From contig JAFACY010000140.1 of NCBI GenBank assembly GCA_023425285.1, positions 1 through 15,799 on the forward strand: a DNA stretch of 15,799 bases, written 5' to 3'. The position numbers were made by a program, and so were the translations under genes. The stretch is from Bacillota bacterium (GTDB taxonomy: Bacteria; Bacillota; Clostridia; Tissierellales; Sedimentibacteraceae). The notes under the pieces are model-generated. The model saw only the letters and a program-made list of their open reading frames with translations. It made no database searches and had not been told where the DNA came from. Below are positions 1 through 5,711 of the stretch, piece by piece. Each line of letters starts with the position of its first letter. Position 1 is the stretch's first letter.

Positions 1-757
1 CTGAAGCTAATAATCTGAAAAGCTCACAAGCAGTAAAAATAGATTTCCAGATATTTTGATAATCACTGTCAGAATATGTATGTGTGTACATTTCATAAAG
101 ATTTGCAGGTAAATATTTTTTATAGAATTTTCCCATTTTTCCTGCTGAAACAGTAAAATCATTTTTTATCCCTATATACCAATCCACCATTTGATTTATC
201 ATATCACGTACATAATGAGAAAACATTTCCATAACGTATGGCAGCTCATCGCGTGCTATTCCTTTGGCGACATTGTTTAAGCACCACCAAAATTCATTGC
301 AGGTGCAATGATATATTTCAGAAGAAGGTCGTTGTATATGAAAAAAGGATGGATTTATTTTTATGTCATTTAAATCTCCCTTTTTATCAAGCAAAATTAC
401 AGCCGGTTCTCCATTGTTAATATATGGATATTTTTTTATAGTTAAATCAATTCTGTTTCCATCGGAAAATATCATAAGATAAGTAAAATGTCCGTCATTT
501 TCCGGCGGCAAAAGAGTATGCGTACCAAGTTCAGGTAATTGCATTACAGATGGTTTACCAAATTTCTCTTCTATCCACTCTAAATTGTTATAAAAGGGAT
601 CAACATTATCTACATAATATGCTATGTCATAATCCTGATATATATCCTTGGGGCAATCGGAATTTGCACGGGAACCAACCATTACCACGGCTTTTATACG
701 CTCATCAGCATTTGCAGTATTGAGTATTAAATCAAACATTTCCTTTTCTGTTCTCAT
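1..757 (-). CDS. aadE: Aminoglycoside 6-adenylyltransferase, ANT(6)/AadE family (3' end outside window)
   Basis: The frame is open for 252 codons from ATG at 757 to the left edge, where it is cut; the family is usually about 285-300 residues, so only the C-terminal tail is missing. I read it codon by codon and found no stop or frameshift. The start MRTEKEMFDLI matches the family's N-terminus. The nucleotidyltransferase signature is visible as MVGSRAN (26-32) followed by QDYDI (41-45), with metal-binding aspartates. Other family-like stretches are DGNRIDLT (99-106), CNEFWW (153-158) and SAGKMGKFYKKYL (204-216). The family transfers AMP from ATP to the 6-hydroxyl of streptomycin in the cytoplasm. 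A GGAG ribosome site lies about 7 nt upstream. Identity with a mobile aadE or ant(6) allele cannot be decided here; a chromosomal aadK-like variant is possible. Resistance is an inference. Confidence 0.93.
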   Translation of the reverse strand, partial: MRTEKEMFDLILNTANADERIKAVVMVGSRANSDCPKDIYQDYDIAYYVDNVDPFYNNLEWIEEKFGKPSVMQLPELGTHTLLPPENDGHFTYLMIFSDGNRIDLTIKKYPYINNGEPAVILLDKKGDLNDIKINPSFFHIQRPSSEIYHCTCNEFWWCLNNVAKGIARDELPYVMEMFSHYVRDMINQMVDWYIGIKNDFTVSAGKMGKFYKKYLPANLYEMYTHTYSDSDYQNIWKSIFTACELFRLLAS

Positions 758-783
758 TTTTATCTCCGTATATATACTCCTGT

Positions 784-849
784 TTATAAGTGCTCTTTGC
801 AGGATATTTGCGCCACTTCCGGTTTTGATATGCAGACAGAATTGAACAT
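784..849 (-). CDS. Possible 21-codon leader peptide upstream of aadE
   Basis: An ATG at 849 opens a 21-codon frame ending TAA at 784-786, 26 nt before the aadE ATG. The peptide begins MFNSVCISKPEV and ends SCKEHL. It lies in the predicted untranslated leader, downstream of a TATAAT box at 886-881. A GGAG (866-863) sits upstream, but 13 nt from the ATG, which is long. Short leader ORFs controlling antibiotic-resistance genes by ribosome stalling are well known for erm and cat; whether this is one is inference. It could equally be a chance ORF. Confidence 0.35.
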   Translation of the reverse strand: MFNSVCISKPEVAQISCKEHL

Positions 850-875
850 TGCAGCGGTAAAGCTCCAGTCTGTCT
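834..875 (-). promoter_or_regulatory. 7-bp stem-loop at predicted 5' end of the aadE transcript
   Basis: TCTGTCT (869-875) and AGACAGA (834-840) are perfect inverted repeats separated by 28 nt. On the minus strand the 5' arm begins almost exactly where transcription should start given the -10 at 886-881. The loop contains the GGAG and ATG of the possible leader peptide. It could regulate access to them or simply stabilise the 5' end. The stem is short relative to its loop. Confidence 0.35.
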
Positions 876-880
876 TTTTC

Positions 881-909
881 ATTATACTATGGAATAAGTT
901 GGATTAACA
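881..909 (-). promoter_or_regulatory. Probable promoter of aadE (good -10, weak -35)
   Basis: A perfect TATAAT lies at 886-881 on the minus strand. At 17-bp spacing the -35 position (909-904) reads TGTTAA, a poor match to TTGACA. The -10 is embedded in a 16-nt block (879-894) repeated exactly at 3212-3227 ahead of the acetyltransferase/PfpI pair, which supports a functional role. Start to ATG distance is about 115 nt. Confidence 0.5.
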
Positions 910-934
910 GATTTTTCATTTTTAACTTTTCTAT

Positions 935-1438
935 TTATAGTATTTCATCTCTCGGATGAGGTGGAATATCTATTCTTTCTTCTAAAACAGGAGTCCTCTC
1001 AATTGGTGTAATCGGAGTCATTATTATGTCAAAATCCGTTGTAATGTTTGGAAATAGGCGTATATTATACACAACATTGGCAAAGTATCCAAATGCATCT
1101 ACCCTTATATTGTACGTAGAAAAATTATATTCGGGTCCTGCAATTTGAGTTCCTAATTCATATGCCATAGGCAGCTCTATTCTTATTGGATTTATCGTTG
1201 TTATTAAATGAATAATTGGTATATCGCGCTCACTACCATCAGTGACATATATTGTTATGGTAGCATTGGTAACGGGAGGCTCTCCTCTTTGATTTATAAT
1301 ATTTACTCTTATGAACCCATTATTGCTTGTTCCCAGCATATTGAATTGATTTGAATTTAAGTTTTTCAAATAATATAAGTTATTGCATTGCCTCATATAA
1401 TGATTGAAAAGTTGTCGTTGATACATATTACTAATCAT
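935..1438 (-). CDS. Small protein with beta-sandwich (carboxypeptidase-regulatory-like) domain; possible spore-associated protein
   Basis: A 167-residue protein without signal peptide or membrane segment. Residues 1-40 are rich in Asn, Gln and Tyr. Residues 41-141 read as an all-beta domain: GFIRVNII, then PVTNATITIYV, a Leu-Pro turn near 89-90, YNIRVDAFGYF (109-119), YNIRLFPNITT (124-134) and DFDIIMTP (135-142). The rhythm of PV-x-A-x-V, Y-x-V-x-V-x-A-x-GY and I-x-x-F-P is what I know from the prealbumin-like domains of clostridial spore cortex proteins such as SleC. Residues 142-165 are a Pro/Glu-rich tail. An AAGGG ribosome site lies 6 nt before the ATG. It stands alone. A sporulation role is an inference from domain style; no enzyme domain is present and I do not recognise an exact family. 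Confidence 0.75.
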   Translation of the reverse strand: MISNMYQRQLFNHYMRQCNNLYYLKNLNSNQFNMLGTSNNGFIRVNIINQRGEPPVTNATITIYVTDGSERDIPIIHLITTINPIRIELPMAYELGTQIAGPEYNFSTYNIRVDAFGYFANVVYNIRLFPNITTDFDIIMTPITPIERTPVLEERIDIPPHPRDEIL

Positions 1439-1553
1439 ATAATACCCTTTCTTCGGAATAATCTAATTTAAAAACATTTAATAGTATTATATGTAATAGG
1501 ATTGTTTTGTTTATAATTCAAATCATATGAATTAATTAATATAACTGTTAAAA

Positions 1554-2015
1554 TTATCTTCCAAGCATATTTTGCTGTGAATCACAGTCAGACAATCGTT
1601 TGGAGAATTTAAAATGAAAATTATTCATGCCTTCCCTTGTATAAAATCGATGTGCATCTTTGCGTAATTGATTGCAGGCAAGTTCAATTTGAGAACAGCC
1701 ATTATCCTTTGCAATTTGACAGCTTAAAGCTAACATTTCCTTTCCTATTCCTCTGCTCCTGTACACATCCGAAACTGCCAATTCAAGAATTTCAGCAATA
1801 CGCTCTGAATGATGCAATTGTTCTTCAAAACTCAAATTTAACATGCCGATTACTTTATCATCCTGTTCGCATACAAGGCAATAATAATTTCTATCATTTA
1901 TCTGCTGATTATAAATCTCTTCGAACCTGCTGTACGGAAGTTCTTTATTTTCCATCTCACAAATCAACGAGTAAATTGCTTTACAATCACCTGAAATACT
2001 TTTCCGGTACATCAT
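1554..2015 (-). CDS. GNAT-family N-acetyltransferase
   Basis: About 153 residues with the Gcn5-related acetyltransferase fold. The strand-4/helix-3 acetyl-CoA site is clear: ILELAVSDVYRSRGIGKEML (76-95), with the R-x-x-G-x-G pyrophosphate loop at R86-G91. A strand-2/3 segment YYCLVCEQDDKVIGML precedes it, and FYTREGM follows near the C-terminus, as in single-domain GNATs that modify small molecules or N-termini. The frame extends in-frame to a TTG at 2027, but GGAGG (2025-2021) overlaps that codon and sits 5 and 8 nt before tandem ATGs at 2015 and 2012, so one of those is the real start. The substrate cannot be read from sequence. It lies 77 nt after the PfpI gene on the same strand, so it may be co-transcribed or have its own promoter. 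Confidence 0.88.
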   Translation of the reverse strand: MMYRKSISGDCKAIYSLICEMENKELPYSRFEEIYNQQINDRNYYCLVCEQDDKVIGMLNLSFEEQLHHSERIAEILELAVSDVYRSRGIGKEMLALSCQIAKDNGCSQIELACNQLRKDAHRFYTREGMNNFHFKFSKRLSDCDSQQNMLGR

Positions 2016-2091
2016 CAATACCTCCAATTATCTGAAATCAATCCATCATCATAAACTGCCCTTTCATACTTTATACTGACTGTTCTAATTC

Positions 2092-2607
2092 TTATTGCAT
2101 TCTTTTATGATATTTCCAAAAATCAATAGTTTCTTTTAAATCTGTCTCATCCTCAAATAATTCTAATTCTTTTGCAACCTCAATTGCAAAATCAACATAC
2201 GCATTAGCTCTTGAAGTAATAATCTTGCTGTCATTTACTACATCGTCATCTGTAGAATGCGTAGATTTTACATCTTTAAATAATCCTGCGTCATCCAATA
2301 AATCAACACCTGCGCATATCGCTGCAATCAGAACATTTTTCTTTTTAAGCTCTTGTAATATATCTTTAACTTCTTTATTGTTAATAATCGATACATCTCC
2401 ACCTGGTACGATAAAGCTCCTCACTTCGTCTAGGTTTATTTCATCCAGTGATGTATCAACATTAACTGAATAACCTTCTGATGTTCGTATTTCTTCACCA
2501 TCCAACGAGCATAGTATTACCTCACACTTTGTGAAGCTCATAAAATAGTTCAAAATAACAATTTCATAAAAGCAACTTGTATCATATACTAAAAAGACAT
2601 CTTTCAT
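2092..2607 (-). CDS. DJ-1/PfpI family protein (ThiJ-like)
   Basis: A 171-residue single-domain protein of the class I glutamine amidotransferase-like superfamily. The opening DVFLVYDTSCFYEI carries the conserved glutamate (E15). FIVPGGD (65-71) forms the turn before the nucleophile elbow, and IAAICAGVDLL (94-104) puts the reactive Cys at 98. KSTHST (114-119) supplies a candidate histidine. Members include glyoxalase III/deglycase-like proteins, stress chaperones and cysteine peptidases; which applies here cannot be said. The gene starts 6 nt after the stop of the upstream acetyltransferase. Its ribosome site (GGGGGA) lies in that gene's last codons, so the two are translationally coupled. Confidence 0.9.
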   Translation of the reverse strand: MKDVFLVYDTSCFYEIVILNYFMSFTKCEVILCSLDGEEIRTSEGYSVNVDTSLDEINLDEVRSFIVPGGDVSIINNKEVKDILQELKKKNVLIAAICAGVDLLDDAGLFKDVKSTHSTDDDVVNDSKIITSRANAYVDFAIEVAKELELFEDETDLKETIDFWKYHKRMQ

Positions 2608-2613
2608 ATATAA

Positions 2614-3171
2614 TTAATCCCCCGTTTTCAATCTGATAGAATAAAAAACCTGTCCCTCTCTTTTTCCGGTTTCTTTATTAACGAAATAATCCGGCAAGAT
2701 AGCATCAAGCTTCATTCCTGCCTTCTCCATAATTTTACCGGAAGCAGAATTGCTTTCGATATGGCATGCAATAACGATATCCACCCGAACATTATTAATC
2801 ATGTAATCAATAACCGCTTTTAAAGCCTCCGTGCCATAACCATGATTCCAAAATTCAGATCCATAGCAATATCCTATTTCACAAAGCCTGTGTTCTTCAC
2901 TGAATTTCACACATGAAATTTCACCCATCGGTTCATTATCTTCTTTTCTTACAACAACCCAGTCAAAAAAGAATTCTTTCTCATACATCCCCATTTTTGA
3001 TTCGACGTATGCTCTCGTAACATCTTCATTTTCATGTATATACCAGCTCAAAAACCTTGTTGTTTTAGGATCACTTGTCCAGTTCGTATATATCTTTTTG
3101 TAATCATCCGGTTTAAATCTTCTTAAAACTAGTCTGTCCGTCTCAATAATCTGAGTACCTATTCTATTCAC
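2614..3171 (-). CDS. RimJ/RimL-type GNAT N-acetyltransferase
   Basis: A 185-residue acetyltransferase beginning TQIIETDRLVLRRF, the classic N-terminus of the RimJ/RimL/SpeG-like GNAT subgroup (Acetyltransf_3). EISCVKFSEEHRLCEIGYCY leads to the acetyl-CoA loop FWNHGYGTEALKAV (107-120), and NSASGKIMEKAGM (141-153) is the typical helix-4 segment. The start is a GTG at 3171, chosen because GGGGGA lies 6 nt upstream and the family N-terminus begins about ten residues later. RimJ/RimL acetylate ribosomal protein N-termini; small-molecule or antibiotic acetylation is also common in the subgroup. It is the first gene of a two-gene unit with the DJ-1/PfpI gene, transcribed from a TATAAT at 3219-3214. 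Confidence 0.92.
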   Translation of the reverse strand: MNRIGTQIIETDRLVLRRFKPDDYKKIYTNWTSDPKTTRFLSWYIHENEDVTRAYVESKMGMYEKEFFFDWVVVRKEDNEPMGEISCVKFSEEHRLCEIGYCYGSEFWNHGYGTEALKAVIDYMINNVRVDIVIACHIESNSASGKIMEKAGMKLDAILPDYFVNKETGKREGQVFYSIRLKTGD

Positions 3172-3213
3172 TTCTGTCCCCCTATAAATTACTATTTATT
3201 TACATTATATATC

Positions 3214-3242
3214 ATTATACTATGGAAAAATATAGATTGATA
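3214..3242 (-). promoter_or_regulatory. Probable promoter of acetyltransferase/PfpI pair
   Basis: TATAAT at 3219-3214 (minus strand), 42 nt before the GTG start. The 17-bp-spaced -35 position (3242-3237) reads TATCAA and is weak. The surrounding 16-mer is identical to that ahead of aadE. Confidence 0.5.
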
Positions 3243-3266
3243 GAATTTTTTCATTTATATAAAAAT

Positions 3267-3314
3267 AACCCTGTAGATGAATGTGCAGGCACTATTCGGC
3301 TATAGGGTTTTTTT
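3267..3314. terminator. Intrinsic terminator, apparently bidirectional
   Basis: AACCCTGTAG (3267-3276) pairs with CTATAGGGTT (3300-3309), ten pairs with one G-U, around a 23-nt loop. Plus-strand RNA ends in seven U residues (3308-3314). Minus-strand RNA is followed by UAUUUUUA. Since all neighbours are on the minus strand, its likely job is to end the GntR/ABC unit before the acetyltransferase promoter. Confidence 0.7.
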
Positions 3315-3328
3315 AAGTAATATTTAGT

Positions 3329-3621
3329 TTACAATATTGTTACCGGAACTAACTGCTTACAGCCATCCTTTGCAGTAGCACCATAATAAAATTCCGGTGC
3401 CGAATCATAAGCAAATTTATATCCATAAAATTCCGGTTTATAATTTTTAATGGCATTATATATTTCATCATGTGCACCTCCATACCAGTTTTCATCTGCA
3501 TATGGAGAGCCTTGAAATAATATAATCTCTCGAACTGAATTGCCATTTTGGTTAATTAAAACAATTCATCATCTGTATCTTTTGTTTCTCTGCACTTTCT
3601 TCTGCCTATATTAAAAATAAC
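3329..3621 (-). pseudogene. Eroded, frameshifted gene remnant of unrecognised family
   Basis: Two adjacent frames look like one broken protein. From about 3621 to a stop at 3558-3556 one frame reads RRKCRETKDTDDELF. From 3565 to a TAA at 3331-3329 a second frame is open for 78 codons and reads INQNGNSVREIILFQGSPYA, then a Tyr/Phe-rich part including YKPEFYGYKFAYDSAPEFYY, ending KQLVPVTIL. Composition and continuity look like real protein, but there is no ATG, GTG or TTG in the second frame and no ribosome site. A single frameshift near 3560 would join the two. The N-terminal part is missing because the segment abuts the permease stop. A methionine-rich third frame (3349-3546) has an ATG but looks like a frame shadow. 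I do not recognise the family. Confidence 0.55.
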
Positions 3622-3623
3622 TA

Positions 3624-4235
3624 TTAAAATTCTTTCTTCTTATATATTGACATTGATACAAAAATTGATACTACATAAAATGCTAATGCCACTACAGGCA
3701 GGAATTTTAAAAACATCTCTATTTTTCCCGTATCTGGGACAGAAATTCCCAATTTAGACAGCATTACAATAAGAGCTGTTGGTGCAAAAATTACTATCAT
3801 CATGAGTATACGTCCTTTTTCAACACCATATTTTAAAAGTATCGGAAAAATAAAAGACATCATTATAATACCAACAGAAAGAGTTGTTAAGTTAATCATT
3901 AAATTTTCAAACAAGATAACGTCTGAAAATACAGCATTAGATAACAATGCTAAAACAAGTGCTGTAATTAAAAATATCAAGCCCAGAATATATTTACTCA
4001 ATACTAATGTTCCCCTCGTCAGAGGCATAGTCAGAGCATATCTGTCCCATTTGTTCTTCTCATCATAGGATAATGCAGTCATAGGAATCATTACAGCAAG
4101 CATAATCAGCATAACACCAAACATATTCTGATCTTCTCCTGCCATACTTATTATAAAATAAAATGCCAATATTAATAGATAAAATTTTGAAAGCTTCTTT
4201 AAATTCATTAAATCTTTAATAATCAGACCTATCAT
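3624..4235 (-). CDS. ABC-2 type transporter permease
   Basis: A 203-residue very hydrophobic protein with about six membrane segments (roughly 17-32, 38-54, 80-104, 112-133, 141-160 and 173-196). The cytoplasmic loop after segment 2, DEKNKWDRYALTMPLTRGTL, is characteristic of the ABC2_membrane_5 permeases (YhcI and similar) partnered with YtrB/YhcH-like ATPases and YtrA-like regulators. Its start overlaps the ATPase stop by 4 nt (ATGA), with AAGGAG suitably placed upstream, so both subunits are made together. The pair forms a membrane exporter or membrane-stress transporter. The substrate is unknown; relatives respond to cell-envelope antibiotics. Confidence 0.9.
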   Translation of the reverse strand: MIGLIIKDLMNLKKLSKFYLLILAFYFIISMAGEDQNMFGVMLIMLAVMIPMTALSYDEKNKWDRYALTMPLTRGTLVLSKYILGLIFLITALVLALLSNAVFSDVILFENLMINLTTLSVGIIMMSFIFPILLKYGVEKGRILMMIVIFAPTALIVMLSKLGISVPDTGKIEMFLKFLPVVALAFYVVSIFVSMSIYKKKEF

Positions 4236-5080
4236 ATCATCTGCTCCTTCACATAAAATAACATTATATCTTCGATATTAGCTTTATCTATAACAAAGCT
4301 TCTCTTAATTTTTTTCTTTAATACCAAAGCATCAACCCCGAATTTGTTTTTCCGTACTCCTTTGATAAAAGAAGTATCTATATTTTTCAGTTCTTCTTCC
4401 GAGCATTTCAGTATACCGTATGTTTCCAGCAATTCATCTTTCGGTTCTGAAAATATGATTTTTCCTTTGTGAATGAAGGTTACATAATCGCAGATTTTTT
4501 CTAAGTCACTTATGATATGAGATGAAACAAATATGGAATGAGACTCATCCTGTATAAATTCTAAAAATATATCTAATATTTCCTCTCTGACTATGGGGTC
4601 AAGGCCGCTGGTGGCTTCATCCAGTATCAACAACTTAGAATCATGTGACAATGCAACGGCTATGGAGAGCTTCATTTTCATTCCTCTCGAATAGTCCTTG
4701 ACACTTTTATCTTCAGTAATTGAAAATTGATTAAGATGCTTAAAAAATTTATTTTCGTCCCAAGTCTTATATATTTTTTTCATAAACTTATTAATTTCTT
4801 TGGCATTTAAATTGTCAGGAAAGCTTGATTCGTCCATTACAACACCAACATTTTCTTTTATTGAATTAAAATCAAGCTTGTTATCCTTACCAAGCACGGT
4901 TATTTTACCTCTATCACGGCTTATTAAATCCAACATAAGCTTAATCGTTGTACTTTTACCTGCTCCATTTTCTCCAACAAAGCCCATTATGCAGCCCTGC
5001 GGTAATTTAATACTAATATTGTCTAATTTGAAATCCTTGTATTCTTTTGTTACATTCAATAATTCCAATGCATATTCCAT
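4232..5080 (-). CDS. ABC transporter ATP-binding protein (YhcH/YtrB-like)
   Basis: A 282-residue nucleotide-binding subunit. Walker A is GENGAGKST (36-44). The Q-loop region is GVVMDESSF (79-87), lacking the usual Gln. The signature is YSRGM (130-134), Walker B LLILDE (150-155) is followed by the D-loop SGLDP, and the switch His is in SSHI (186-189). Residues after about 215 form the C-terminal extension typical of ABC-2-type export ATPases. YSRGM in place of LSGGQ and EATSGLDP are common in this subfamily and do not suggest inactivity. GGAGA 6 nt upstream, inside the last codons of the GntR gene 2 nt away, sets the start and couples translation. It works with the adjacent permease at the cytoplasmic membrane face. 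Confidence 0.95.
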   Translation of the reverse strand: MEYALELLNVTKEYKDFKLDNISIKLPQGCIMGFVGENGAGKSTTIKLMLDLISRDRGKITVLGKDNKLDFNSIKENVGVVMDESSFPDNLNAKEINKFMKKIYKTWDENKFFKHLNQFSITEDKSVKDYSRGMKMKLSIAVALSHDSKLLILDEATSGLDPIVREEILDIFLEFIQDESHSIFVSSHIISDLEKICDYVTFIHKGKIIFSEPKDELLETYGILKCSEEELKNIDTSFIKGVRKNKFGVDALVLKKKIKRSFVIDKANIEDIMLFYVKEQMI

Positions 5081-5082
5081 AA

Positions 5083-5457
5083 CTACTCTCCTTCATAAAT
5101 TAAAGTCATCATTTCTGTCAACTCATCGAGACCTATGCCGCAATTATTTGCCAGACTGATAATTTCCTGCATGTAATTTTCGATTTCCTTGAGCTGCTGC
5201 TCTCTGATCAAATCAATGTTCTTGCTCGCAACAAAGCTTCCTTTTCCCGTAAGAGATACTATGAAGCCCTCTCTTTCAAGCTCCTCATATGCGCGTTTTG
5301 TTGTGATTACACTGATTCTCAGTTCTCTCGCCAATATCCTCATGGATGGCAGGGCATCACCCTCATTCAATTCTCCTGATATGATGAGTGTCTTTATCTG
5401 AGAGACTATTTGTTCATAAATTGGTTGACCACTTGAATTACTTATTATAATATTCAT
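5083..5457 (-). CDS. GntR-family transcriptional regulator, YtrA subfamily
   Basis: A 124-residue repressor. Residues 8-77 are the winged helix-turn-helix: QPIYEQIVSQIKTLIISGEL, then ALPSMRILARELRISVITTK, AYEELEREGFI and the wing GKGSFVA (71-77). Only about 45 residues follow, a short helical dimerisation tail rather than a ligand-binding FadR/HutC domain, which is the mark of the YtrA subgroup. These regulators normally sit first in an operon with an ABC-2 exporter and repress it until an envelope stress appears, and the same layout is present here. AGAGG lies 7 nt before the ATG. The promoter carries a large palindrome over its -10, so it very probably represses its own operon; the inducer is unknown. 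Confidence 0.95.
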   Translation of the reverse strand: MNIIISNSSGQPIYEQIVSQIKTLIISGELNEGDALPSMRILARELRISVITTKRAYEELEREGFIVSLTGKGSFVASKNIDLIREQQLKEIENYMQEIISLANNCGIGLDELTEMMTLIYEGE

Positions 5458-5468
5458 AAGCTAACCTC

Positions 5469-5503
5469 TTATTATTGTATATATACATTATATACAATAA
5501 TAA
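5469..5503 (-). promoter_or_regulatory. 35-nt palindromic operator over the gntR promoter
   Basis: Two perfect 15-nt arms, TTATTATTGTATATA (5469-5483) and its reverse complement (5489-5503), flank a 5-nt centre. The palindrome covers the -10 hexamer and the start region. It is the obvious binding site for the GntR protein encoded 12 nt downstream; that assignment is inferred from position and symmetry. Confidence 0.8.
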
Positions 5504-5515
5504 TTCTTTTGTCAA
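5487..5515 (-). promoter_or_regulatory. Consensus sigma-A promoter of gntR-ABC operon
   Basis: TTGACA at 5515-5510 and TATAAT at 5492-5487 on the minus strand, separated by exactly 17 bp: a perfect vegetative promoter. Such a strong promoter fits a unit held off by a repressor bound to the overlapping palindrome. Confidence 0.9.
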
Positions 5516-5560
5516 TATGAAATTAAAGAAGTGTAATGTGAAATCAAGGCTATAAGCAGT

Positions 5561-5662
5561 AGAATGCATCAAATTTATCTGTTCGCTGTCGCTCACATAA
5601 ATTTGGCATTCTGTGCATTTGACCTACCAACCATTTTTCAGAAAAAAGACTCTGAAAAATGG
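5561..5662. repeat. Two adjacent intergenic hairpins (possible small repeat element)
   Basis: First hairpin: AGAATGC-AT-CAAATTTAT (5561-5578) pairs with ATAAATTTGGCATTCT (5597-5612), 16 bp with a 2-nt bulge, loop 18 nt. Second: CCATTTTTCAGA (5631-5642) and TCTGAAAAATGG (5651-5662), a perfect 12-bp stem with 8-nt loop. Neither is followed by a long U run on either strand. They lie between the pnp terminator and the gntR promoter and contain no gene. Tandem hairpins of this kind are typical of dispersed intergenic palindromic elements; copy number cannot be seen here. Confidence 0.6.
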
Positions 5663-5673
5663 GGTTAGGGCAT

Positions 5674-5701
5674 AAAAAAATAGCAATTTTATTTGCTATT
5701 T
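5674..5701 (-). terminator. Intrinsic terminator of pnp
   Basis: On the minus strand AAATAGCAA (5701-5693), a 6-nt loop, and TTGCTATTT (5686-5678) are followed by further U residues (to 5674). It begins 10 nt after the pnp stop codon. Confidence 0.8.
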
Positions 5702-5711
5702 CTTGCTGTTA

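Noticed and set aside
1637..2035. 132-codon plus-strand frame opposite the GNAT gene
   Set aside because: It lies antisense to a clear acetyltransferase with a conserved acetyl-CoA motif, has no recognisable domain and no ribosome site.
3349..3546. 65-codon methionine-rich minus-strand frame as a gene
   Set aside because: It lacks a ribosome site, has unnatural composition, and the overlapping frame reads as more plausible protein, so it is a shadow of the broken gene.
4676..4692. Non-consensus ABC signature YSRGM instead of LSGGQ as a sign of inactivity
   Set aside because: Similar Y/F-S-K/R-G-M signatures are normal in YhcH/YtrB-like ABC-2 ATPases, and both Walker motifs and the switch histidine are intact.
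3624..5457. GntR/ABC-2 unit as a novel defence or toxin system
   Set aside because: The three-gene layout matches the well-known YtrA-type regulated ABC exporters; no extra component is present.
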